A stretch of DNA of 64,000 nucleotides from Eucommia ulmoides (GCA_016647705.1 CM028326.1:43864785-43928784), one strand, 5' to 3'. Numbered from the stretch's first letter, positions 1 through 9,540 are shown. Notes: a model not told the origin generated them from the letters alone. Made by a program: numbers and translations.

Positions 1-711
1 ATCAGTAGGCAAATCATTTTCTGTTATTAAGTCTGGTTTATAAATATTAGCAAAAGGTTCAAAAACTTTATCAATTTCGATAAATTCATGTTTAGCAAAT
101 TTATCGCTATGGTGACTATTACTGAGAAAATAACCAACATGGTAGGTTATGGAGTAAGGAAATCTTCCTTCTTCCATAAAGTCTTTTCTAGCACTTTCAT
201 GGGCTAAGCTAAATATTTCATTTATTCTTGGTTCGTGTAGACTAACAGCATATTTTGGATATATCTTTATTCCTAGTATTCCTTGACTAAGGTTTCCATG
301 AACAAGTCCTAGTAGGGCATCTGTTCGATCAATTATTCTATTATCCAGAACAGTGGCTTTTATTGGGAAGTTAATTCCGTTTCTGAAGCAGGATTTAAAA
401 ACAATTTGTATTCCACCAACGTGTATATATCCTATTTTATCTTTATCTTTTCCTAATTTTTCCAATTGTCTATTAATCATATTTCTACTAATGAGCGGGA
501 TATTAATCTTTCCTTTTGTTTCTTCTGTATTAAGAGCAGCTTCGAATTGACATTCGCCATAGTAGTAGATATTCTTTCTATTAAATTTTTCCAAAAAGTT
601 TTTTCGAAATAACTCATTACTTCCAAATGATCCAACATTTTTAAGTAGCTTTTGATTAATTATAATTTCAGCCTTGTAATCACCTTTATTTTCATCAGTA
701 TCTATATTCAT
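1..711 (-). CDS. Endogenous caulimovirid movement protein (30K type), cut by the window edge
   Basis: The minus strand is open for 237 codons from an ATG at 711 to the window edge, with no stop, so the C-terminus lies outside. The ATG is 10 bases after the coat-protein stop. The middle holds short blocks I know from caulimovirid movement proteins: GYIHVGGIQIVFKSCFRNGI, then LDNRIIDRTDALLG, then IYPKYAVSLHE. Proteins of this family form tubules at plasmodesmata for cell-to-cell spread. Here the frame is an integrated copy in plant DNA, with no sign that it is expressed. An unbroken frame suggests a fairly young insertion. The family call is from motif recall, not a search; a generic 30K-like protein from a neighbouring genus is the main alternative. 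Confidence 0.8.
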   Translation of the reverse strand, partial: MNIDTDENKGDYKAEIIINQKLLKNVGSFGSNELFRKNFLEKFNRKNIYYYGECQFEAALNTEETKGKINIPLISRNMINRQLEKLGKDKDKIGYIHVGGIQIVFKSCFRNGINFPIKATVLDNRIIDRTDALLGLVHGNLSQGILGIKIYPKYAVSLHEPRINEIFSLAHESARKDFMEEGRFPYSITYHVGYFLSNSHHSDKFAKHEFIEIDKVFEPFANIYKPDLITENDLPTD

Positions 712-721
712 ATCAGGATTA

Positions 722-2410
722 TTACTCGTACTCACTTCCTGATTCATCATCACTTGTTTCTTCTAGATAGAAAAATTCTTCCTCAGTATCAATTTCAGAA
801 ATATCATTTGTCTCACTAATATCAGATTCGTCTTGCTCTAAGAATACTTTTATCTTAGCATTTTGTTTATTTTTAATATTTGGACATTCGTTAGCATAAT
901 GGCCTATTTCTTTGCATGCCCAGCACCTACAATTCTTGGTTTTTTCTTGAGCAGTTTTTATTTCTGGTTTAGGTTTTTTATTAAATTTTTTCTTAAAAAA
1001 TCTTTTTGATTTAAAAGGAGTCTTTGGTTTGAAATTTCTTTTAAATCTCCTTTTTAGCTTATATTTATTTCTTTTGAATAACTTTTTATTAGGAAAGATA
1101 TCAGAACATCCGAATTGTTTAGGAGCTTCAGATTGGTTGTCACAGCAGAGTCCGAGTTGATGATCTTTTCTATATAATTCAGCATTTTTAGCAGCAGAAC
1201 ACCACATACCTATTTGTCTTTGAGCATATTCCATTCTTGTTCCTAAAGAATCTTCCATTTGCCAATTGGGTATAGATTTATAGCTTGTTATTAATTCTCT
1301 AGCATATTGTGAAGGTAATTTAGAAAAATACATGTCTAGATAGACTTGTTGTTCATAGGTGTTAAAATCAGCTTTGTAATAATGTTTGGCAAATTCATTA
1401 GTGTATACCTCAAAGTAGCACATATTACAAATTCTTATATTTATCAAATGATTTATGGCGTTTATTCTATTTCTTCTTTGAACTTCTTCGGCATTTTTAT
1501 CCCAGAATTGTCCCAAAAATTCTTTTCTAATAGCATTCTCAAATCTTCCTATTACTTTAGCAACATCACCTTCTTCACTTGCAGCATCAAGATTCGCAGT
1601 AAAAACTCCAGTTCTTATTTTATTTTTAAGAGCAATTCCTAAATTAGTCCACCAATTACTAACGTTTCCTAAAAAGGTCATTGGTATCCATTTTGAAAAC
1701 GGATCTTCAGTAATTTCTTCTTGGTTAAGAGCATTTTTGAATATAATTATGGTATATAGAGATTTTACCCACTTACTAATTATTTCTTCCATAAGAGAGA
1801 AGTTTCCCATATAATTATCTAAATTCAAATAAATTCCATTTTCTGAAATACTTTCTGTTTTAGGTAATTCAAATTTTTGTCTAAGCAATTCCCTTTTGGC
1901 ACTTGCTATTCCTTTTCTAGAATTTCTAAATGCAGGGTTTGAGTTAGTATTTTCAGGAAATGTTTCGTTTACAGAAGGAGGTGTAAAGAGAGAAGGGTCA
2001 TTTATAAAATCTGTTACACTTCTTTGAGGAGGTGTTGATGTTGTAGCACTAGTAGTTTCTGGTTGAACAGGCTGAGTTGTTTGTGTGCTTTGACCGGAAG
2101 TAGTTGGGTTGACTGGTTGTCTAACACCACTAGTACTTGCTTCAGTGTTCATTAGGACATTTAATTCTTCTAATATTTCTATATCTTCATCACTATGTAA
2201 AGATGCAGTTTCATTATCATCAGTATTCAAGACATAAGCTCTTCTATAAGATGGCATAGGGAACTCTCTTATTCCAATTCTTTCAATTTTTAAGTTTTCT
2301 ATTAATATCTTGTTATTAATTACGGCATTCATTATTTTTTCTTGATTATGTACTATAATCGCAAGTCCTTTAGGTAGTTCAGTATTTTCATCAATTTTTT
2401 CAATAGACAT
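722..2410 (-). CDS. Endogenous caulimovirid coat protein (zinc-knuckle capsid protein)
   Basis: An intact 562-codon frame. A Ser/Thr/Pro/Gln-rich N-terminal third (about residues 85-155) leads into a folded-looking central part, then a strongly basic Lys/Arg tract (about 440-485), a CCHC zinc knuckle CWACKEIGHYANEC at 496-509 (CX2CX4HX4C), and an acidic Asp/Glu/Ser tail. Basic tract, zinc knuckle and acidic tail in that order are the hallmark of caulimovirid capsid proteins, which bind the genomic RNA and form the icosahedral shell. It starts just after the stop of the small upstream ORF and is followed by the movement protein 10 bases on. Coat before movement protein, with short ORFs ahead, recalls cavemovirus/solendovirus-like layouts, but I do not assign a genus. 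A retrotransposon Gag is the alternative; the movement protein next door argues against it. Confidence 0.85.
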   Translation of the reverse strand: MSIEKIDENTELPKGLAIIVHNQEKIMNAVINNKILIENLKIERIGIREFPMPSYRRAYVLNTDDNETASLHSDEDIEILEELNVLMNTEASTSGVRQPVNPTTSGQSTQTTQPVQPETTSATTSTPPQRSVTDFINDPSLFTPPSVNETFPENTNSNPAFRNSRKGIASAKRELLRQKFELPKTESISENGIYLNLDNYMGNFSLMEEIISKWVKSLYTIIIFKNALNQEEITEDPFSKWIPMTFLGNVSNWWTNLGIALKNKIRTGVFTANLDAASEEGDVAKVIGRFENAIRKEFLGQFWDKNAEEVQRRNRINAINHLINIRICNMCYFEVYTNEFAKHYYKADFNTYEQQVYLDMYFSKLPSQYARELITSYKSIPNWQMEDSLGTRMEYAQRQIGMWCSAAKNAELYRKDHQLGLCCDNQSEAPKQFGCSDIFPNKKLFKRNKYKLKRRFKRNFKPKTPFKSKRFFKKKFNKKPKPEIKTAQEKTKNCRCWACKEIGHYANECPNIKNKQNAKIKVFLEQDESDISETNDISEIDTEEEFFYLEETSDDESGSEYE

Positions 2411-2412
2411 TT

Positions 2413-2697
2413 TTAATCAGTCTCATTTTGGGCAGAATCATAGTAATCAAAAACATAATCTTCTTTATCGTAAGTTCCTGAAGGTTCAGCTTCATTATCT
2501 GAATCATTTTTAGCAGTATTAGTGTAATGATCATGTAAATCTTTGAGTACTTTCCATTTTATAAGATCTTTGATCTCTTTAAAAAGATTAGTTTGGCTTA
2601 AAGCATAGTTTATTAAAGAGAGCTTTTCACTGGTTTCTTGTTTATAAACTTGTAGCCAATTTATAGCATGATATCCAAACAGAGATGATTCTGGCAA
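2413..2697 (-). CDS. Small caulimovirid leader-proximal ORF, second of two
   Basis: A 94-codon frame that ends at 2413, just before the coat-protein ATG. It has no ATG; the first usable codon is TTG at 2697, and the same frame is open upstream to about 2745 (reading ...GLPKYRDVYLPESS). It overlaps the end of the preceding ORF. The C-terminus is acidic (Asp, Glu, Tyr). I do not recognise the product. Missing ATG, upstream extension and overlap fit two readings: a single viral ORF split by a one-base indel in an A-rich stretch near 2735-2745, or a second ORF translated without its own ATG, as some caulimovirids do. Function unknown. Confidence 0.45.
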   Translation of the reverse strand: MPESSLFGYHAINWLQVYKQETSEKLSLINYALSQTNLFKEIKDLIKWKVLKDLHDHYTNTAKNDSDNEAEPSGTYDKEDYVFDYYDSAQNETD

Positions 2698-2954
2698 ATA
2701 TACATCGCGATATTTTGGTAATCCAATACTATTAGGCTTTTTATCAATTTTTCATCATTTATAACTTCTTCAAATAATTCTTCCATATCTTCTAGGTTAT
2801 AGTATTTCTTTTTATTAATTAAACTTATTATTCCTAGTTCAACATTAGCAATTTTAGAAAGGTCCTTATAATAATCAAGTCTTTCTCCTAAGCTTAGATT
2901 TAAAAGTTCTTCTTGAGTTTTTTGCATTGCATTTAATGTTCTTAGTTTTGTCAT
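2661..2954 (-). CDS. Small caulimovirid leader-proximal ORF, first of two
   Basis: A 97-codon ATG-started frame, the first after the primer-binding site about 40 bases upstream. It is rich in Leu, Glu and Lys and looks helical (for example EELLNLSLGERLDYYKDLSK); the last 12 or so residues lie in sequence that reads better in the frame of the next ORF. Position directly after the tRNA-Met site is where ORF1 sits in caulimovirid genomes. I cannot name the product. Its last third may be frameshifted viral sequence rather than a natural C-terminus. Confidence 0.5.
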   Translation of the reverse strand: MTKLRTLNAMQKTQEELLNLSLGERLDYYKDLSKIANVELGIISLINKKKYYNLEDMEELFEEVINDEKLIKSLIVLDYQNIAMYICQNHLCLDIML

Positions 2955-2994
2955 ATAACTAATCTAAACAATAAGTTTTATTATGAGTATCAAC

Positions 2995-3008
2995 GGGCTC
3001 TGATACCA
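2995..3008 (-). promoter_or_regulatory. Primer-binding site complementary to initiator tRNA-Met (pararetrovirus)
   Basis: The minus strand reads TGGTATCAGAGCCC, complementary to the 3' end of plant initiator tRNA-Met. It lies about 40 bases before the first small ORF, as in caulimovirids, where it marks the minus-strand start and a discontinuity in virion DNA. Recognisable viral sequence stops here; the next bases belong to a copia fragment. Confidence 0.8.
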
Positions 3009-3009
3009 C

Positions 3010-3640
3010 CTGGTAACATCCATTTGAAAGATAACCCACTTACGGATGATTGCATCAGCTAGTAAGGGCTAAATAGAAGTAAGTCTAGTAACAGGAGCAA
3101 ATGTCTTCTCATAATCAATGTCATATTCCTGAGTAAATCCTTTAGCAACCAAATTAGGCTTCTACCGTTATATAGGACCATTAGAATTTGTTTTGATATA
3201 ATAAATCCACTTACAAACAATAGGAGTTTCACTTGGCTGTATTTCAACAAGATCTAATATGTATGTTTTGGTTAGAGCATAGAGTTCTTTTTTTCATTAC
3301 TTTTGTCAAAAAGGATTAGTACTAGCCTCTTGATAGGAGTTAAGTTCATGAAAATTAATAATGATAAAAATAAAAAATTAATAAAAAAATCTTAGTTATT
3401 TAAATATAAAAAAGGATGAGATACGTGAGTAGATCAATGAGATGGTGGTAAATTGGTTAAATAAATTTGCTTATTGTTAGTAGGCATAGGATCATCTGCA
3501 GGGAGGGACTTTCAGGGTTAGTTGTTAAAGTAGAAGAACCCTCGGGCACAATAGGAGTGAGCGTAGAAGAACCTAAATTTTATTCAGGGAATAACTCAAG
3601 AGAAGGGTCAGTAAAAAATTACGTATTTGATAATGAAGAT
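3010..3640 (-). pseudogene. Ty1/copia reverse transcriptase fragment, degraded
   Basis: On the minus strand, from about 3370 down to 3010, one can read the copia linker and RT N-terminus: IVCKWIYYIKTNSNGPI, then LVAKGFTQEYDIDYEKTFAP, then FQMDV at the junction. In-frame stops lie between these blocks. Sequence up to about 3640 continues a Ser/Pro-rich linker typical of the integrase-RT junction. The fragment ends abruptly against the pararetrovirus primer site, before the catalytic YVDD. It cannot be translated. Confidence 0.75.
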
Positions 3641-3699
3641 GAATGAAAGAGAATCATAAATGAAAACATTTTGTGTTATCAAAAAATAACATGGCGAGA

Positions 3700-4905
3700 C
3701 CTATGACAATGGTTAGAAATTGGATCCCAACAATTTACTTAAAGAAATCTATATGCATCATCCTCAGGTTTGGATTCACCACAACACAAAGTCTATAGAC
3801 TACGTCAAGCATTATATGGCCTCAAGCAAGATCTATATGCTTGGTTTGCAAAATTTTGCACTACCATCATTCAGTTTGGTTTCGTCTCCAACTCTAATGA
3901 TTATGTTCTTTTTATTCTTTATTCATCAAACGACTAAAGACATCATACTTCTTCTGTTGTATGTTGATGATATGATTATCACTAGTGATGATCTTGATGG
4001 CATCTTTGACCTTGAATACTATCTCACAACTCAATTTGCGGTGACGGATCTTGTTCTTCTCACCTATTTTCTTGGTCTTGAAGTCTCTTTTAGATTGAAT
4101 GGTTACTTTATTTCGTAGGCCTAATGTTCTTCAGATCTCATTTCTAAGGCTAGTTTACCAACCAAAAGAATACTAACACCCTTCTTGAACCTAATATCCA
4201 ACTTACAATACTAGACGGTGCCCCTTACACGAATGTTACTCTTATCGACAACCTGCTGAAAGCTTGGTATATCTTATAATTACATGTCTCGATATTCTTA
4301 TTCAGTTCATCAAATCAGTCAATATTTATCAGCTCCTCGAACCACACATTTCTCCGTTGTGCTTTGCATCATTTGATATGTTATGGCAACATTATTTCAT
4401 TGTCTTTATTTTTCCTCGCACTCTACCCCACTTTACATGCTTATTTTAATGCTGATTGGACTGGTGATCCTACTGATAGATAGTTTACTATTGGCTATTA
4501 TTTTTTTCTAGGGGACAAGCTTATCTTTTGGTATAGTAAAAATCAAACATATGTTGCTTGATATAGTATTGAAGCCGAATATCGAGACTTGACTGATGCG
4601 ACCAAAGAATTGTTATGCCTTCACGAGTTACTAGATGATATGGGGAATTCCTCGTCCACAGTTACTATTTTTTATTGTGACAATCAAAATGCTATTCACA
4701 TTGCTCACATTGATGCCTTTTATGGATGTACCAAACACATTGAGATTAACTATCACTTTATTCATCATCTCATCCTTCATAAAACTATTCGGCTTCACTT
4801 AGTCAGCTCTTCAGATCAAATTGCTAATATTTTCACCAAAATTCACTCACCCGAATGTTTTCATGATTTAATTTTTCAAGCTCAACTTGTTATCTACTCT
4901 ACTCT
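3700..4905 (+). pseudogene. Ty1/copia RT C-terminal half and RNase H, degraded
   Basis: The plus strand carries RLRQALYGLKQDLYAWF near 3800 in one frame, then LLYVDDMIITSDDLDGI near 3955 in another, with the YVDD site intact, then FLGLEV, YNADW-like sequence near 4446, EAEYRDLTDATKELL near 4575, and the RNase H end CDNQNAIHIAH...TKHIEI near 4680-4745. At least two frameshifts and several stops (for example at 4118 and 4560) make it a pseudogene. It is opposite in orientation to the neighbouring fragment at 3010-3640 and may be a separate insertion or the other side of an inversion. Confidence 0.8.
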
Positions 4906-4907
4906 CT

Positions 4908-5110
4908 TTCATTTGAGGGCGATATTAATATATTTAGATCTTCTAAAATATTCTAGAAGATATTTTAGGTTACCATTAGAATCTTCCAAAATATTGTGAT
5001 GTATCCTAGGCTTATATACATTAGTTATTGTATAATTTTTATATAAAAAGTAGTTTACATTTTTCTATACATATTCTTTATTTTAAAATCTTTACCCTTT
5101 TCTTCTTCCT
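4908..5110 (+). repeat. Probable 3' LTR remnant of the copia fragment
   Basis: A polypurine-like TTTGAGGG near 4911 follows the RNase H remnant and is followed by AT-rich sequence with an imperfect ATATTCTAGAAGATATTTTAG palindrome and a CCTAGGCTTATATACA block, typical of copia LTRs. The exact ends and a second LTR are not visible. From here to 5559 I see no gene or repeat. Confidence 0.4.
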
Positions 5111-5564
5111 CTTCTTGCCTAATGCTCACACCATTAATGGCCATCCTCGGCCCTTCATCAAACTGTTCAACACAAGGCAATAAATATCAATTGGCATTTG
5201 CTTCGGATTCATATTAACCGAATTGTTTTTTTCTCTTTTTTTGCATCATATCATCATGGAGGCGGGTTTAAATTGAGTGTCGAAAGTGAAAAAACATAAA
5301 TACTGAGAATTATCAATGCTACACTCAGGAAGTGCTCTTCCTCAAGATTGCCGGCCACAAGCTGACAGTTTAAAGCTGATTCATCCGTACTATCCACTTT
5401 GCTTGAAATTCAATAGTGATGCTCTAATTGGCTACCGTCAAATCAGGACTCGGCAGTTGTAGGCTGGGAGAGTCGGTGGCGGGTAGAGGTGGGGGCTCTC
5501 GCCGGGAGTTGCAGCCAAAAAATAAGTATAGGATGGAAAGAGAAAAAGCAAATAAGGAAATTGA

Positions 5565-6083
5565 TGTTAGGAAATTTTATTTTTTAATCTAATTTTGGAC
5601 AATATATTATTAATACAATTATATTTGCTATATAAATTTAATGGGTTAAAATTAAGTGATCTAATTAATTTGAGTAATCTCATAGACTACTCAAAAGAAT
5701 GTGAGTTTAAATGAGTAGATACCGAAAACTGTTTGGGTGATTAGGGGATTATGAGAATCTTTGTCATACCATATAAATACATAATATTAGGGTTATGGTC
5801 CCCAACAATACTAAATTATCTTGACGGCTCTCTTCTCCCTATTTGGAAGAGAATCGTGAATCCCATAGAGAAATTCCGGAGATTTGGTTGAGGAAGGCCA
5901 CGTACCCGCTCGATCTGTGTTCTTCTCGTGATCAATTGTCACAGAATTCCGCATCAGAAGTCAATTGATCGTAATGGATCTAGGTACGCAATTTACGTGT
6001 ACATTAGAATTCTCGGTAATTTGACATATTGATTAAGATTTTATAAATTTAGATGTATATGGATTAAAAATAAAATCCCAACA
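5565..6083 (+). repeat. 5' LTR of copia element A
   Basis: It starts TGTTAGGAAATTTT and ends AAATCCCAACA, so TG...CA. It matches the two halves of the 3' LTR (11684-11924 and 15434-15716) along its whole length with scattered substitutions. A TATAAATA at about 5771 is the likely core promoter. Confidence 0.95.
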
Positions 6084-6085
6084 AG

Positions 6086-6099
6086 TGGTATCAGAGCCT
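6086..6099 (+). promoter_or_regulatory. Primer-binding site of element A (initiator tRNA-Met)
   Basis: TGGTATCAGAGCCT begins two bases after the LTR, matching the complement of the 3' end of plant initiator tRNA-Met. Confidence 0.9.
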
Positions 6100-6344
6100 A
6101 CTTCATATTAAATCATTAGAGTTCTTGAGTTTTTCAAATTCGTAGAATTTTAGGGTTTGTGTTTAATCCATTAAAGTTGGCTTATTTGTGAAAATAATGG
6201 GAGAAAACATTGAGGTTTATTATGTGTTTTGAATGGAATAAATGATTTCTTTCTAAATATTATGGATCTAAGGAAAGAAAAACCATAAATTTTGGATTTT
6301 TTTTTTTTTTTTTTTCCACGGAAACAAAAGACACGAACCAGATC

Positions 6345-6925
6345 TAGACAAATCGGTCAACCGACCCCTTTTGGTTAGTCGACCGATCTATTCAGAGAAG
6401 GTTCGGACAGTTTTGGAAGGCGTTTGTATTTCAGACATAACTTTCTCATACGAACTCCAATTGAGGTAATTCGAAATTTCGTGGAAAGCTCAAAATGAAA
6501 TCTACAACTTTCATGTTTTGAGGTTTCCCAAAATATAATTGAATCATAGTCAAAATTAGGATTTAAAATTGGATCTGGTTGAATTAGGGTTGAATTGGTC
6601 AACCGACCCTTCTCGGTCGGTTTACCGATTGATTCAGGATGTTGATTTTGAGGTTCTGGTCGATCGGTCAATCGACCCCCTTTTGGTCGGTCAACCGATC
6701 AATATAGGATGTTAAGGTTGCCTAATTTCGGTCGATCGAATCTTTTCATTTGGTTGACCGATTAATTCAGGATCCCAACCTTTTCTTGGGATGACTGATC
6801 GATCGAACGATCATTCATGGTATCATTCTAATTTTAAATATAAGTCGACTGATTTAATGCCCAACTTCAAAAACTTTAACTCGTTGCATGGCATTTGATC
6901 AACGGACCATAAGGACGGTCGACTA
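6345..6925 (+). repeat. Array of GTCGACC-type units in the leader of element A
   Basis: About six to seven diverged units of roughly 55-65 bp, each with two half-sites of the type GGTCAACCGACC / GGTCGACCGAT split by a C/T-rich spacer (CCCCTTTTGG) and often ended by GATTCAGGAT. Clear units start near 6352, 6597, 6661 and 6731; weaker ones near 6789 and 6896. A 120-bp module (about 6430-6560) lies between the first two. Non-coding, in the leader before gag. Similar units occur in the solo LTR at 46206-48851. Confidence 0.8.
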
Positions 6926-7025
6926 ACATAATCTTATATCTTGAAATAAATTAAAATTAAACAATATGTTACCAAAGTAATATCTGTTGTGTAGTTTATT
7001 TTATTTTGAGATATTGAGATATAAA

Positions 7026-7245
7026 TGTTTATTATTTATGCAAGCAATAGTCGGCCCAAAGGAAGACTATCGTTTGACCGAATAATAAACATTGATATTT
7101 GTTATCTATGCAATCAATAATCGGCCCAAAGGAAAGTTATTATTTGGCCAAATAATAAACATATCTGCATGAATAAATGTGTGATAATTATCAAATTTCT
7201 ATGTGAACAATAAATCAGTCTAAAGAAAGACTTATTGTTTGACAG
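7026..7245 (+). repeat. Three hairpin repeats with a GGCCCAAAGGAA-type loop, leader of element A
   Basis: Three units of about 70-90 bp. Each has a left arm (CAATAGTC at 7045, CAATAATC at 7115, CAATAA at 7208), a purine-rich loop related to GGCCCAAAGGAA, and a complementary right arm (GACTATCG at 7065, TTATTA near 7136, TTATTG at 7232), then TTTGACC or similar. Position between primer site and gag is where packaging and dimerisation signals lie in retroelements; that role is inference. Confidence 0.75.
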
Positions 7246-7639
7246 GACCTATTATCAACATTTGATTCCTGCGCTGAGAATACCAATTACAGGTAATTCC
7301 TCTGTCCAAAGACTAGGAATTAATGTTGTGCTAAGTATCTTGAGATGGGTACCCAAGATTGGATTAATTATTCATGTCTTATTTTATTATTTTATGACAT
7401 GCTTGTATGTGTGCTTATTTATTTTGTTTTCTATTTAGTTACTGCTATTATTACTGCCAATATAAATTTTATTCCAGTGCTTAACAATACAAACTTTAAG
7501 GATTAGAGAGAGAACATTTCAATTGTTCTCGACTGCGTGGATTTTGACTTTGCACTAAGGAAAGAACAACCTTCACCTCTCGCTAAAAAATGTTCCCCTG
7601 AGGATAAAAGAGAATATGAGAGGTAGGACCGTTCTAATT

Positions 7640-8215
7640 GCATAAATCTTATGATGATCAAATGCAATGTTCCAAAAATATTCAGGGGCAGTATATCCAA
7701 TGAGGTAACTGCTAAGACGTTCCCTAAGAAAATAAAGTTGAGACAGGTACGCTTTTAGCTAATCTTGTCTAAATAAAATATAAAAAGAAAAGGGAATGTA
7801 ATGGAGTACATTATGAAAATGTCTAATGTTGCTTCAGAACTAAAGGTACTAAAGTTAGAGTTGTCTAAGGACTTACTTGTGCATTTAGTACTCATTTATC
7901 TTCCTGCACTATACAGTCAATTTACAGTGAGTTATAATACTCGAAAGGATAAATGGACTCTTAATGAGCTCATATTTGATTGTGCACAAGAAAAAGAAAA
8001 GAATTAAGTGAGAAAAGACATAAAGTGTTCACTTAGCCACTACCTCCAAAGGTGAGAAATGACAAAGAGATAAATTTCAGGAAGTGGCAATTGGAACACA
8101 ATAGTCCAAATTGCAAAAGAATCAGGATCAGGATTTTGCTTGTTTCTTCTACAAGAAAGCTGGACATATAAAAATAGAGTGTTCCAAGTATGCCGCATGA
8201 CGTGTAAAGAAGAGT
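7640..8215 (+). pseudogene. Copia gag of element A, degraded
   Basis: From about 7670 pieces of the copia Gag (UBN2-type) fold can be read. The longest open piece is 7801-8007, with EYIMKMSNVASELKVLKLEL, then LIYLPALYSQFTVSYNTRKD and WTLNELI. The nucleocapsid zinc knuckle follows at 8141-8182 and reads CFFYKKAGHIKIEC: the second Cys of CX2CX4HX4C is Tyr. Upstream parts are out of frame. Gag would form the particle and bind RNA; this copy cannot. Confidence 0.85.
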
Positions 8216-8271
8216 ATGCTTCTCACTCTGATTTGTTCTGAGGTTAATTGAGCTTATGTACGTAGTCACAC

Positions 8272-9540
8272 TTGGTGGTTAGTTTCTGGTGCAATACTCA
8301 TATAAGTGTGTCTATGCTGGGTTTCCTATGGAGCCGAAAGTCAATTGATGCTGAAAAAAGCATCTGTTTTGGCAATGGTAAAATAGTTGTTATTGAGGCA
8401 ATATGGACTTTTAGATTATCCTTAAAGACTGGTTACTTTTTGGATTTGAAATAAACATAAGTAATACCGTCATTTAGACAATATTTGGTTTCTATTTCTA
8501 TTTTGGATAAATTCAGTTTTTTCTTGTTCATTTGGAAATAATAACCTCGGTCTTTTTTTTTTTTTTGAAATTCAAATATTATTGCAACCGGTTCTTTAAT
8601 TCATAATATATAGTTGTTGGATACTATTACTTTACATAATGAAACATTGCAGACAACTAATTGTGGTACAAAAAGAAAATTAACTAATGAGAATTCCGCC
8701 ATACTTTAGCACAAGCGTTGAGGACATATCTCTAAACAGAGAATAGACATACTTGTTTCTAATGTAATTCTTGGTCCCCTTGATTTAACAAATTTCAAAA
8801 TTTGTATTGAATGTATAAAGGGAAAACAGACAAACATAAGGAAACTAGGTGCCAATAAGAGTTCCAGTATCTTAGAACTAATACATACTGCGGACCATTC
8901 CCTATGGTATCTTGGAATGGACAACGACATTTTTTTTATCACGTTCATAGACGACTACTCTTGTTATAGGTACCTATATTTAATTCATGAGAAGTCTCAA
9001 TCCTTAGACATACATAAGTCTTTCAATGCTGAAGTCAAACTTCAACTTAGAAAGAAAATCAAGGGTGTCAAATCAGATCGTGGTGGTGAGTACTACGGGA
9101 GATTTGACAGATCGGGAAAATAACGTCTAAGACTCTTTGCTAATTCCTAGATAAATACAGAATCGTGTTACAGTACACCATACCGGACAAACTTGGCATG
9201 AACCGTGTTTCTGAGAGACGAAACAGAATGCTTAAGGACGTAGTAAGAAGTATAATAATTCATTCCTTCTTTACCATAATCACTCTGGAGAAAAGCACTT
9301 AAGACTTCAGCATATTTCCTGAATCGGGTACCAAGTAAAGCGGTGGCTAAAACCACTTGTGAATTGTGGCTAGGCGTAAAGCCTAGCATAGGGATTTACA
9401 CGTTTGGGGTTGTCCGACAGAGGCAAGGCCTTGCAGGCCAAATAAATAAAAACTGGACTCAAGAATAGTTCGCTCCTGCTTTGTTGGGCACACTAAATGA
9501 TCAAGAGGATTTAAGTTTTACGATCTCACATCAAGATCTT
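8272..9540 (+). pseudogene. Copia protease and integrase of element A, degraded
   Basis: The protease site appears at 8276-8293 as WLVSGA: the catalytic Asp of the usual DSGA is Val (GTT at 8282-8284). A pre-integrase CX2C remnant (CIECIKGKQ) lies near 8806. The integrase core is clearest at 8917-9123: ITFIDDYSCYRYLYLIHEKS with the first Asp, then GVKSDRGGEYYGRFD with the second. The third catalytic region (RRNRMLKD-like, with Glu) follows in shifted frames near 9205-9250, then the SKAVAKTTCELWLG stretch near 9335. Multiple stops and shifts. The enzyme would insert element cDNA; this copy cannot make it. Confidence 0.85.

Noticed and set aside
1346..1642. 98-codon plus ORF
   Set aside because: Antisense shadow of the intact coat-protein frame.
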